The notes beneath the pieces were generated by a model. The model was given only the letters and a program-made list of their open reading frames with translations, did not search any database and had not been told where the DNA came from. A program made the translations under genes and the position numbers. 64,000 bases of DNA from Bacillus halotolerans (lineage in GTDB: Bacteria > Bacillota > Bacilli > Bacillales > Bacillaceae), in the NCBI RefSeq assembly GCF_001517105.1, contig NZ_LPVF01000001.1, forward strand, positions 1 to 64,000, given 5' to 3'. Numbering within the stretch: the stretch's first letter is position 1; each line of letters begins with the position of its first letter. This document shows positions 27,299-36,040 of this stretch, in pieces.

Positions 27299-29563
27299 TT
27301 GATAGAAAAGATTAGTATTAAGGAAGTTGCATCCTATGATTCAAGGGGAATTGAAGTTAATTTGAGTAAGATCAATTACATTTACGGAAGCAATGGTACC
27401 GGAAAGACAACTATTTCTGAATTTCTAAGAAATAGCGACAATCAAAAGTATTCTTCTTGCAATATAGAACGGAAACAAGGGAGTTCTGCCTTCGATTTGT
27501 TTGTTTACAATAGAAATTTTGTCCAAGACAACTTTAATATCAGGAATGAAATAAAAGGGATTTTTACTTTAGGTAAAGAGTCTACTGAAATATTGACCTT
27601 AATAGACGAAAAATTGAAGGGTGCACAGAGACATCAAGAACGAATTGGAAATTTAGAAAAGAATATAGAAGAAAAAGAAGGGAAATTAGAAACCTTACAA
27701 TCAGAATTTGTTGATCAATGCTGGGAATTAAAGCAGAATTATGATGAAGTTTTTGAAGAGGCTTTTACAGGTCTTCGCAATAATAAAAAGAGATTTATGG
27801 AAAGATGTTCGGATGAAGCTACAAATAACAACAGTGATTTATATACATATGAAGAATTAAAGAACAGAGTTGATTCGGTCTATAAAAATTCCCGAGAAAA
27901 AGTTAGGGTAATTCCAGAAGTACACTACGATAGCTCTTTAGAGAAACAATCAATATTTCAAACGAAAATAATAGGTAAAAAGGATATAGATATTGCTAGA
28001 TTAATATCTGAACTAAATATAAGTGACTGGGTACAGAGAGGGCATAGACATATGGAAGATTCAAATGGTGTGTGCCCATTTTGTCAACAAGAGTTACCCG
28101 AGAGTTTTAAGGAAAAGTTGGATGAATATTTTGATGAAACATACACTGAACAAATACAAAATCTTAATTCATCCATAGAAAAATATAAAAGAGATACATT
28201 TGGCTTTTTTGAAAAGTACAATTTTCTTATGACTGAAGACATACCTTATATTAATAAAGAAAAAATAACATCTCTATTTGAAATAATTAATTTAACGTAT
28301 AAAGAAAACACTCAGCTGCTTGAAAGAAAGAGACATGAGCCAAGTAGGAGCATTGAGTTAAGTTCAATAATAAGTTACCTTGAGCAAATAAATTCAGAGG
28401 TCGACCGTGCTAATATACAAATAATTGAATTAAATAGGGTAATTGATAATATTAAAGAAGAAAGAGAAGTGTTAACAAAAGAAATATGGCGATTTATTGT
28501 GGAAGAGAATAAGAGTCATTATGAAAATTACATGAGTAATTTTACAAGAGAGAATAGCGCTTTAGTGGGAATGAAAAGGGGTAAGGAAGAGCAAAAAACT
28601 CACAAAAAGAGACTAGAAGATGAAGCGATTGAGTTACAGAATCAACTTACGAGTGTATTACCTTCTATTCATGAAATCAATATGCTGCTTAAATCCTTTA
28701 GTTTCACAAATTTTCAGTTGGCAGAATCTGCTGAACAGGGTAATTACAAAATTGTAAGGCGAAATGGTGAAGATGCAAATGAAACATTAAGTGAAGGAGA
28801 GAAAACCTTTATTACCTTCCTGTATTTCTATCAGCTCATTAATGGCAGTAATGATCAGGACAAAGTAAATACAGCAAGAGTAGTTGTGGTTGATGACCCT
28901 ATTTCTAGCTTGGACAGCAATATACTATTTATGGTGAGCAACCTCATAAATAATTTGAAGAAAAAGGTAAGGAGTAATGAGTCTAACTTCAAACAATTAA
29001 TTATTTTGACACATAATGTTTATTTTCACAAGGAGATTTCTTACAACAAAGGTAGGAGCAATAAAAAGCAACCTGATGAAATATTTTGGATTATCAGGAA
29101 GACAGGTAATATATCTTACATTAGTCGATATGAAGAAAACCCCATTAAGAATTCATATGAACTACTTTGGAAAGAATTACGTGAAAATTCTAATTCAATA
29201 ACAACTCCTAATATTATGAGAAGGATATTAGAAAACTACTTCAAGTTCTTCGGAAACGTTGATATTAATGAAATTGTTGAAGGGTTCCTAGATGATGATA
29301 AGGTGGTTTGTAATTCTTTACTTTCTTGGGCTAATGATGGGTCACATCATGTGAATGATGATCTATATGTAGATAGTAGCCAAGAACAAAATACAATCTA
29401 TTTTGAGGTATTTAGAAAGATTTTTATAAATTCTAATCATGAATCTCATTTCAACATGATGATAGGGAACATTGTTAATGAAGTGGAGAAGAACGAAGCA
29501 AACGATGAGGCTGAAAAGGAAATACAAGAGGCATTAACACAAGTTGCTGTTGGTAAAGAATAA
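27299..29563 (+). CDS. RloC/PrrC-like AAA_13 ATPase with zinc hook and candidate anticodon-nuclease domain
   Basis: A 754-aa ABC/SMC-like ATPase. Walker A is YGSNGTGKTT (Lys36). A coiled-coil region (about 95-510) is broken by a zinc-hook CPFC (Cys259, Cys262), as in Rad50 and RloC. An LSEGEK signature, Walker B VVVVDDPISSLD and THN follow. The C-terminal region has R641-xxx-E645 and H683 in WANDGSHH, which resembles the Arg-Glu-His nuclease triad of PrrC (R-x3-E then His about 32 residues on; here 38). RloC-type proteins are tRNA anticodon nucleases triggered during phage infection. TTG at 27299 is chosen because GGGAGGGAG lies five bases before it; an upstream in-frame TTG at 27284 lacks this. 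The gene is AT-rich compared with its neighbours and is followed 21 bases later by an unknown gene. Specific function is inferred. Confidence 0.8.
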   Translation: MIEKISIKEVASYDSRGIEVNLSKINYIYGSNGTGKTTISEFLRNSDNQKYSSCNIERKQGSSAFDLFVYNRNFVQDNFNIRNEIKGIFTLGKESTEILTLIDEKLKGAQRHQERIGNLEKNIEEKEGKLETLQSEFVDQCWELKQNYDEVFEEAFTGLRNNKKRFMERCSDEATNNNSDLYTYEELKNRVDSVYKNSREKVRVIPEVHYDSSLEKQSIFQTKIIGKKDIDIARLISELNISDWVQRGHRHMEDSNGVCPFCQQELPESFKEKLDEYFDETYTEQIQNLNSSIEKYKRDTFGFFEKYNFLMTEDIPYINKEKITSLFEIINLTYKENTQLLERKRHEPSRSIELSSIISYLEQINSEVDRANIQIIELNRVIDNIKEEREVLTKEIWRFIVEENKSHYENYMSNFTRENSALVGMKRGKEEQKTHKKRLEDEAIELQNQLTSVLPSIHEINMLLKSFSFTNFQLAESAEQGNYKIVRRNGEDANETLSEGEKTFITFLYFYQLINGSNDQDKVNTARVVVVDDPISSLDSNILFMVSNLINNLKKKVRSNESNFKQLIILTHNVYFHKEISYNKGRSNKKQPDEIFWIIRKTGNISYISRYEENPIKNSYELLWKELRENSNSITTPNIMRRILENYFKFFGNVDINEIVEGFLDDDKVVCNSLLSWANDGSHHVNDDLYVDSSQEQNTIYFEVFRKIFINSNHESHFNMMIGNIVNEVEKNEANDEAEKEIQEALTQVAVGKE

Positions 29564-29584
29564 ATTACAAGGAGGGGAACCTTG

Positions 29585-30451
29585 ATGTCAAAAGCTATCC
29601 ATTACGACCTTACAACCTTCGAAGGTACAATACAATCACTCGGTAAATACTTGAGTATAACAGAAAGAGAAATTAGTAAATATATCGCTAATAATAAGGA
29701 TAATTATGATTGTGATGAGTTCATTGAATTATTTCAAATAACCGATGAACAATTGTTATCAAGTGAGCTTATAATGTCCTCTCTCCATGTTACCACTAAT
29801 AATGATGGTTGTTCGAGTATAAAAAAATACGGGCTAATTAATTTACAACAAGCTATATTGTTAGACACTCCATTAAATAAATACTTACAAAATAATGGTG
29901 TCCAAATAGATTTAGCAAAGAAACAAGTTCATTATAAAGGGGGAATTTACGATATAGCCAAGGATTATCGAGGCCTTTCAGGACGAGATTCAGCCGAATG
30001 GGTGAGTTTTAAATTATTTGAGGATTATCAAATTAATTCATTCTTTTTCAGTGAAAATGTATTAAATTATGGAGGAAACGTGAATGAAAGTCCCGAGTTT
30101 CTATATAATTTAGCACAACTTCTGAAAGATGGAAAAATACAATATGATTGGGTGAATGACAACAACAAAAAATGCTACGTAATTAAGTTCGAGGCACCTA
30201 TTAGTAATATTAAAAATTTTTATAATAGGATTTACACAGAAAATCTTGAGGAAACAGAAATTAATTTGATGAATAGAAAATGGATTATCGAAAAATCATT
30301 ATCAATAATAAATGAGGGGGTTTTTTATAGTAGACAAACTGATGAAATTTATTGTGAGTTGAAACCAAATGTTTCTGTACCATTCAGTAATATTATGAAA
30401 ATATATTCTCCAAATGAATACTTAAAAGAATACAAAGTGATTAAAAAATGA
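29585..30451 (+). CDS. Unknown 288-aa partner of the RloC-like ATPase
   Basis: I do not recognise this protein with confidence. AAGGAGGGG lies just before TTG-ATG at 29582/29585, and the gene follows the ATPase by about 20 bases, so they form an operon. There is no signal peptide or membrane helix. Visible blocks are MSSLHVTTNNDGCSSIKKYG at about residues 65-84, YKGGIYDIAKDYRGLSGRDS at about 117-137, and SFFFSENVLNYGGNVNESPE at about 152-172. An H-x-T followed by SIxxxGL is reminiscent of ADP-ribosyltransferase-like folds such as DarT or KptA, but this is weak. It could be a second effector, an antitoxin or a sensor. The coding region is complete and AT-rich. Confidence 0.75.
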   Translation: MSKAIHYDLTTFEGTIQSLGKYLSITEREISKYIANNKDNYDCDEFIELFQITDEQLLSSELIMSSLHVTTNNDGCSSIKKYGLINLQQAILLDTPLNKYLQNNGVQIDLAKKQVHYKGGIYDIAKDYRGLSGRDSAEWVSFKLFEDYQINSFFFSENVLNYGGNVNESPEFLYNLAQLLKDGKIQYDWVNDNNKKCYVIKFEAPISNIKNFYNRIYTENLEETEINLMNRKWIIEKSLSIINEGVFYSRQTDEIYCELKPNVSVPFSNIMKIYSPNEYLKEYKVIKK

Positions 30452-30585
30452 ACGTGAGAATCATAATATCTCTTTTATTACTCAAAACGGAACCTGTGAT
30501 TGCTGTAATAATGAAGTAGGTAAATTTAAATATATAATACAAAAATGAATAATTATATCATATTCTGTTGCAATTATCAAGGTGA
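30452..30585 (+). other. AT-rich intergenic sequence after the candidate defence operon
   Basis: About 130 bases with no gene and no clear terminator hairpin. It leads into the GIY-YIG remnant. Confidence 0.4.
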
Positions 30586-30747
30586 AAGAAAAAAGGAAAC
30601 GATACTATTAATTTTAGATACTGCAATATATCAGCAACACTAAATATTTCTGTTATAAAAGACTATTACATATGGGAAGCTAAAAAATTTCCTCCTTGTT
30701 CGGGTGTATATATAATTTATGGCAGAAATGATGAGCCTTTATATGTA
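30586..30747 (+). pseudogene. GIY-YIG nuclease N-terminal remnant
   Basis: An open frame after TGA at 30583 reads DYYIWEAKKFPPCSGVYIIY then GRNDEPLYV, the start of a GIY-YIG endonuclease domain (GVYIIY for the GIY part, LYV for the beginning of YIG). It is cut off exactly at the TATGTA that starts repeat copy B. If the repeat is removed, the frame would read LYV-GK, a common GIY-YIG continuation, but then meets a stop within a few codons. No start codon with an RBS is obvious. Confidence 0.6.
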
Positions 30748-31024
30748 GTTGTAACTTTCCTCTTCCAAACGCTACAAAGTTGGTACCCACTGTCAGATAG
30801 TCGGTTCCCGACTAGCAGGGAGTCGGGGGATAACCGGTAGCCACAACACTATGTATGGACCATTACCATTGTGAATCAGGCAGTAATATCAATATCAAAT
30901 TAATAAAAATTCAGGCTGGATCCATTGCAGTCCAGTCTTTTTCTATGTGTCCATATGCCCCAACCCCTGCCCATACTGTGTCCTGCTTTTCCCAATGATG
31001 TTCCCTATACAGTTCTGAAGAACA
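30742..31024 (+). repeat. Hairpin-rich ~285-bp repeat, copy B
   Basis: The direct copy of the unit at 26021-26308. Differences include GTCGG-TTC-CCGAC in place of GTCGG-TAC-CCGAC (stem kept, loop changed), and GTCGG in place of ATCGG in the next arm, which improves pairing with CCGAC. Both copies begin with TATGTA and end with GTTCTGAAGAACA. The outside sequences differ completely, so the unit is discrete. It interrupts the GIY-YIG remnant. Confidence 0.85.
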
Positions 31025-31647
31025 GGAAAAGAAGAAAATAAACCATGAGAAAAGAGAAGAATTCTGTTTCTCTTCCCGTGTTTTTTCTTATTTCTTTCTC
31101 TTTCAGGGAAAATTCTTTTTGAATAGAAAGAGTATTCTGTATAAATCAAACACGAAAAAAGAAAGGAAAATCGAGGTAAGATGGCCGTTTGAGGGAAGAA
31201 CTTAATAAAACTGAAAAAAAGTTAAAAGAGGGGGAAGAGTTTACAGTTGAAAAGGTTTGATGGAGACTTGAAATGAACTTGGTAAGGTACCAACTTAAAC
31301 GAACACCAAAATCTGAATCCCACTGAATTAGAATAGTAGTTTTAGTTGACAATGTTTAAAATTTAGCATATCTTATACGTAACTTAATAATCGGCGCAGA
31401 TGTTTATTTTCGTTTGTTACATTATTAGGTCTTTAGCATTCTTTCAACTCATCTTGACAGGATGAAAAAGTATCCTAATTTAAATCGAAGAGAAGCATAA
31501 GTCGATTTTATTTAATAATTAAGCACTATATTAAAATGTAGCGATGATTTCATTCCTTTAGAAGGAAGTTAAAACATAGCATATAGTAAAATGACCAATA
31601 ATAAGGTAGCTCTTCAAAAAACTTCCCAGAAGTTAGTTGAAGTGAAG
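31025..31647 (+). other. Island right flank, decayed sequence
   Basis: More than 600 bases without an intact gene. A frame at about 31180-31325 reads REELNKTEKKLKEGEEFTVE, a stop, then MNLVRYQLKRTPKSESH, another stop. It looks like a former C-terminal helical domain, perhaps of another Tn7-type protein, but this is uncertain. The rest is AT-rich without features I can name. The right border of the island cannot be fixed by eye. Confidence 0.35.
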
Positions 31648-31716
31648 CCGACAATTTTCAGGATTCAATGATCTAACATAATCATTGAAATTTTGAAGTT
31701 GTCGGCTTTTTTGTTG
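31648..31716 (+). terminator. Long terminator hairpin upstream of dabB
   Basis: AAGCCGACAATTTTCA pairs with TTTTGAAGTTGTCGGCTT, with a second inner stem (TTCAATGAT/ATCATTGAA), followed by TTTTTTG. It would stop transcription coming from the island, or might act as an attenuator in the dabB leader. It could be left from a gene that lay here before (alkA-adaA-adaB lies here in 168). Confidence 0.75.
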
Positions 31717-31823
31717 GAAAAAAATAGAGATAAATAAAAATTGAAATAAATAATAGACAAATATGATCTGATTGAAAGGTCTTTTGACCAATAATGAGTT
31801 TTAAAAAAAGGGAGAATTTTGAA

Positions 31824-33341
31824 ATGTTAGTTTCGCTGAGTTTGTCATCATTATTAACATTATTTTTTATTACGCTTATTGCTTCTGGGATAAGTGGACT
31901 ATTGTTTTTACATCCTCGCGTATCCTTGGGTTTTGTTCGCATTCATATTGGTATCTTGGCTTTACCGCCGTTGGTTTCCTTAGTAATTCTTGCCAATAGG
32001 AGTGTGAATGGGAATGTTGGCCCTTGGCACTTCGATTCCTTAGCTTGGTTAATGACTTTCTTTGTTCTGACAATTGGTTTAATCATTCAGCGTTTTTCTG
32101 TACGTTACTTAATGGGTGATCGATCTTATCGAAAATATTTTACGCTTTTTACTTTCACTACAGGTGCTGCTTCAATTGCGTGGTTAAGTGGTGATCTCCG
32201 CCTGATGGTTATTTCTTGGGGAGCAACTCTTGTCGGTTTAACCCTGCTTATCAGGTTAAACAGTGCTTGGCAAGTCGCTGGTGAAGCAGCCAAGGTTACT
32301 GGCCGATTATTTTTGTTAAGCTGGCTTTCTTTGTTTCTCGCGATAGTTTGGCTTTTTCAAGTCACAGGTCAATGGCAGCTATCATTGGTTTTAACAAATG
32401 ATAGCTTAGCTCAACTGGGGGCATGGGAGAGAACAGGGATTAATCTATTGATTGTATTAGCAGTGATCATTCCTGCGGCTCAATGGCCATTTCAAAGATG
32501 GTTAATTGAGTCTATTGTTGCTCCAACTCCTGTTTCTGCGATTATGCACGCAGGTTTAGTAAATGCAGGCGGTATTATACTCACTCGATTTTCACCTCTA
32601 TTTAACGGTGGTATCGCTTCAGTTATTTTACTTCTGCTTGCTAGCATTTCTGTATTGATAGGAACGGGTATTAGTTTGGTCCAGGTTGACTATAAACGCC
32701 AGCTAGTAGGCTCCACGATTGCACAAATGGGGTTTATGCTCATTCAGTGTGCACTAGGGGCTTATATCGCAGCCATTATTCATCTTATTTTACATGGTTT
32801 ATTCAAAGCTACGTTGTTTTTACAGGCTGGTTCGGCAGTAGGGCGTCATGAAGTATCGGCTCGTACTAATGAAAGAACATCCTATTTATGGGTCATGGCT
32901 GGTCGGATTTTATCCTTAGTTATAGGCGTTGCTTTTTGGCTCGCTGCTCCTGGAGAGGGATATCAATTCATTAGTGCGCTGATCTTAGGGTGGTCATTGT
33001 CCGTTTCTTGGACTCAGCTTGTCGCTTTTGGAGAGGGCCGAATTGGCCGAATTGCCGGCTTCACTGTTTTAGGAGGAGCAGCCCTCGTATATTTTATCAT
33101 TCATAACCTTTTCTATAAGTGGCTGCATACAACCATTTTTCAAAGTGTTCAACCTCCAATGTCAGCTGTCATGATTGTCGTATGTCTCTTGCTATTTGGC
33201 AGTGCTTTAGGTACTTGGGTTGCTCGTCATCGTTCTTCAGATTTCTTCGCAGTACTCTATCTTTGGTTAGTACGATTAGGTGAAGCAAAACCCAAGACAG
33301 TAGAGAGTCATCCAGACTACCTTAAACAATATTTATCATAA
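31824..33341 (+). CDS. dabB: DabB/MpsA, NuoL-like proton-channel subunit of the inorganic carbon transporter
   Basis: A 505-aa membrane protein of the NuoL/NdhF/MrpA proton-antiporter family with about 13 transmembrane helices and the family segment AQWPFQRWLIESIVAPTPVS (about residues 222-241) and HAGLVNAGG. It is annotated ndhF in old B. subtilis files, but no other complex I genes are here. Paired with DabA it forms the DAB system, which uses ion flow to drive CO2 hydration to bicarbonate inside the cell; in Staphylococcus the pair is MpsAB. The ATG at 31824 follows AGGGAGA; an upstream in-frame ATG at 31794 lacks an RBS. dabA follows 14 bases later. Confidence 0.92.
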   Translation: MLVSLSLSSLLTLFFITLIASGISGLLFLHPRVSLGFVRIHIGILALPPLVSLVILANRSVNGNVGPWHFDSLAWLMTFFVLTIGLIIQRFSVRYLMGDRSYRKYFTLFTFTTGAASIAWLSGDLRLMVISWGATLVGLTLLIRLNSAWQVAGEAAKVTGRLFLLSWLSLFLAIVWLFQVTGQWQLSLVLTNDSLAQLGAWERTGINLLIVLAVIIPAAQWPFQRWLIESIVAPTPVSAIMHAGLVNAGGIILTRFSPLFNGGIASVILLLLASISVLIGTGISLVQVDYKRQLVGSTIAQMGFMLIQCALGAYIAAIIHLILHGLFKATLFLQAGSAVGRHEVSARTNERTSYLWVMAGRILSLVIGVAFWLAAPGEGYQFISALILGWSLSVSWTQLVAFGEGRIGRIAGFTVLGGAALVYFIIHNLFYKWLHTTIFQSVQPPMSAVMIVVCLLLFGSALGTWVARHRSSDFFAVLYLWLVRLGEAKPKTVESHPDYLKQYLS

Positions 33342-33355
33342 GGAGGTAATAAGCG

Positions 33356-35971
33356 TTGGGCATTACATCCGTATTAACGAAAGAAAGTGTAAAAAAGAAA
33401 GAGACAGATATTGATGTTCAAGAAAGAGATATTAACGTTTTAATTGAATCTGCCAGCCGAGTCATTGCACCGCTTTGGCCTATTTCAACATTTGCTGCAC
33501 GTAACCCGTGGATGGGACTTGAAAACCAACCTTTTGATCAGGTTGCAAGTTGGCTGAAACATACTCGTGATGTTGATATATACCCTAGTGCATCTATGAT
33601 CCGATCAGCAAAGAATAAAGGTGAGATTGATGAAGATTTTGTAGAAATGGGGCTGCAGCATTGGCTTGATTCACATTCCTTTCATATCCTAAGGGATGTG
33701 GCAGAGCGATTTTGTCATGCTGGATTACAATTAGAACCACTGCCTTCCGACCTTTTATCATCACATAAGCTGGAGAAATTGGTGAATGAATGCAGTGGAC
33801 TGGATCATATCGAGAATGTTTTTATGCAGCCAATCAGTTCGTATATAGAGAATCAGGATGGTGAAAAGGTAGTCAACATACTAGACCATCATGTCATTAA
33901 GTGGAGTAAATTATATCTTGATGACTCTCAGGCAGGTTGGACAATGCCCAACCGTGAGGAAGGTTTCTATCGTGCCTGGCAGCATCTCATTCAGTATGAT
34001 CCGGCACTTAGTAAGAAGCAGCGTGAAAGATTAAAAGGTTGGCCGCAAGAGGCACATTTGGCTTTACAAGAAGCGTTATTCGCACTAGAAATCCCTGAAT
34101 CAGAAATACAGCGTTATCTTGAAGGCCATTTACTTTCCTTACCCGGATGGGCAGGGATGATGCTTTGGCGCTCCCAACAATCGAGCCATGAACATGCACT
34201 TCTAACAGAATATTTAGCAGTTCGAATATCCATGGAATGGGCTCTTATAAAGCCATATTTACCTATTAATAATGAACGATTTGAGAATAAAATTTCAATT
34301 ACTCCCCTTATAGCAGCTTGGATACATTGGGGGGGGCTTACATTAGAGGAATGGTCACAGATGCCGGCTGATGAACAAAACGAATATTTATCATTTGCCT
34401 ACAGCTTTGATGAGAAACTTCGCAGGAAACTTTGGTTAGAAGCTTGGGAACAAACATACACTGATCGATTAAGCCAGAAGATCATCTCGAAACAACGTGA
34501 AACCGACGGTAAAAAATCTGCATTAGCTCAATTAGCATTCTGCATCGATGTACGGTCAGAGCCTTTTCGTCGTCAACTAGAAAAAGCAGGCCCGTTTGAA
34601 ACGATTGGTGTTGCTGGTTTCTTCGGGGTGCCGATTGCAACTTGTGAACTTGGCAGTCAACACAGTCATGCCTCCTTGCCGATCATACAAAAACCACAAC
34701 ATAAAGTTAAAGAGTTCGCAGATGAAGATGTACTCGAAAAATACAACCAACGAACGCAAGCGGTTCATTCTTTAAGCCATACATTTAAAACGATGAAGCA
34801 GAATGTGCTTTCGAGCTTACTACTGCCTGAGCTAAGCGGACCTTGGCTTACTCTACAAATGGCAGCCCGTAGCTTTGTGCCAAGAAAGGCGGGTCGTTTC
34901 ATTCGTAATCTCCGTGAGGCTTGGCTGCGCAAACCTGATACAAAACTCTCGCTTCATTATGATGCTACAGAGGCAGAAATACCTTTGGGTTTTACTGATG
35001 AAGAAAAAGTGAACTATGCTCGGCAAGCACTAAAAATGATGGGATTAACAGAGAATTTTGCACCCTTAGTCGTGATTTGCGGACATGGCAGTCAAAGCAC
35101 CAATAATCCTTATGCCGCGGCTCTTGATTGTGGTGCCTGCGGTGGAGCGGCCGGCGGATTCAATGCAAGAGTTTTAGCTGCTTTATGTAATCTTTCAGAG
35201 GTAAGAGAAGCTCTCTTAACTGAAGGAATGAAAATCCCTGAGGATACGGTTTTTGCAGCAGCTGAACATAATACAACGGTGGATGAATTACATTGGCTTT
35301 ATGTACCAGAGCTTTCCGAAGCTGCACAAGAAGCATTTGAGCAAATTGAAGCTGCTATGCCGAAAGTGAGACATCGTGTAAACGCAGAACGACTGGCCCA
35401 ATTACCGAATGTCCAATCAAAACTTAAAAATCCGAAGGCTGAGGCAGACCGATTTGCGGAGGATTGGAGTGAGATACGTCCGGAATGGGGACTGGCTCGT
35501 AATGCCGCTTTTATTATCGGCCAACGTGAATTAACCCAGGATTGTGATTTGGAAGGAAGAGCCTTTCTCCATAATTATGATTGGAAGCAGGATGAAAGCG
35601 GTGAAATCCTAGCAAATATTATTGCAGGACCTGGAACTGTGGCCCAATGGATTAATTTACAATATTACGCATCAACAGTAGCACCTCATTATTATGGCAG
35701 CGGAAATAAAGCAACACAAACCGTTACTGCAGGTCTCGGAGTGATGCAGGGGAATGCAAGCGACTTGTTAGCCGGACTGCCTTGGCAATCCGTCATGCAA
35801 TCAGATCATGAGGCTTATCATTCTCCTCTTCGTTTGTTGATTGTCATCCAAGCGCCTAGACAACATGTAGAACGGTTATTAAATAATGACCCAGTATTTC
35901 TGCAGAAAGTTCAAAATGGATGGGTTCGACTGGCTAGTATTGATCAAGAAGGATGTTGGGAAAGCTGGTAA
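33356..35971 (+). CDS. dabA: DabA/MpsB, DUF2309 zinc-dependent subunit of the inorganic carbon transporter
   Basis: An 871-aa DUF2309 protein. It has a beta-carbonic-anhydrase-like zinc site: Cys396 and Asp398 in FCIDVRSEPFRRQ, His577 in CGHGSQS and Cys592 in LDCGACGG. The 15-residue gap between His and the last Cys is the same as in characterised DabA. It captures CO2 as bicarbonate at the membrane together with DabB. The TTG start is supported by AAGGAGGTAAT at the right distance. It is longer than some DabA proteins but complete. ybcF follows 69 bases later. Confidence 0.94.
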   Translation: MGITSVLTKESVKKKETDIDVQERDINVLIESASRVIAPLWPISTFAARNPWMGLENQPFDQVASWLKHTRDVDIYPSASMIRSAKNKGEIDEDFVEMGLQHWLDSHSFHILRDVAERFCHAGLQLEPLPSDLLSSHKLEKLVNECSGLDHIENVFMQPISSYIENQDGEKVVNILDHHVIKWSKLYLDDSQAGWTMPNREEGFYRAWQHLIQYDPALSKKQRERLKGWPQEAHLALQEALFALEIPESEIQRYLEGHLLSLPGWAGMMLWRSQQSSHEHALLTEYLAVRISMEWALIKPYLPINNERFENKISITPLIAAWIHWGGLTLEEWSQMPADEQNEYLSFAYSFDEKLRRKLWLEAWEQTYTDRLSQKIISKQRETDGKKSALAQLAFCIDVRSEPFRRQLEKAGPFETIGVAGFFGVPIATCELGSQHSHASLPIIQKPQHKVKEFADEDVLEKYNQRTQAVHSLSHTFKTMKQNVLSSLLLPELSGPWLTLQMAARSFVPRKAGRFIRNLREAWLRKPDTKLSLHYDATEAEIPLGFTDEEKVNYARQALKMMGLTENFAPLVVICGHGSQSTNNPYAAALDCGACGGAAGGFNARVLAALCNLSEVREALLTEGMKIPEDTVFAAAEHNTTVDELHWLYVPELSEAAQEAFEQIEAAMPKVRHRVNAERLAQLPNVQSKLKNPKAEADRFAEDWSEIRPEWGLARNAAFIIGQRELTQDCDLEGRAFLHNYDWKQDESGEILANIIAGPGTVAQWINLQYYASTVAPHYYGSGNKATQTVTAGLGVMQGNASDLLAGLPWQSVMQSDHEAYHSPLRLLIVIQAPRQHVERLLNNDPVFLQKVQNGWVRLASIDQEGCWESW

Positions 35972-36040
35972 CCATGAAACTAAACAAATGGATTTGTTAC
36001 TCAATATAAAAATGATAAACATAAGGAAGAGGTGTGTTAT

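Noticed and set aside
26021..31024. The two repeats as the terminal ends of a single Tn7 transposon
   Set aside because: They are direct, not inverted, and show no TGT...ACA-type ends or 5-bp target duplication that I can see.
31794..31823. Longer N-terminus of DabB from ATG 31794
   Set aside because: No RBS before it, and the added residues are charged; the ATG at 31824 has AGGGAGA and gives the usual length.
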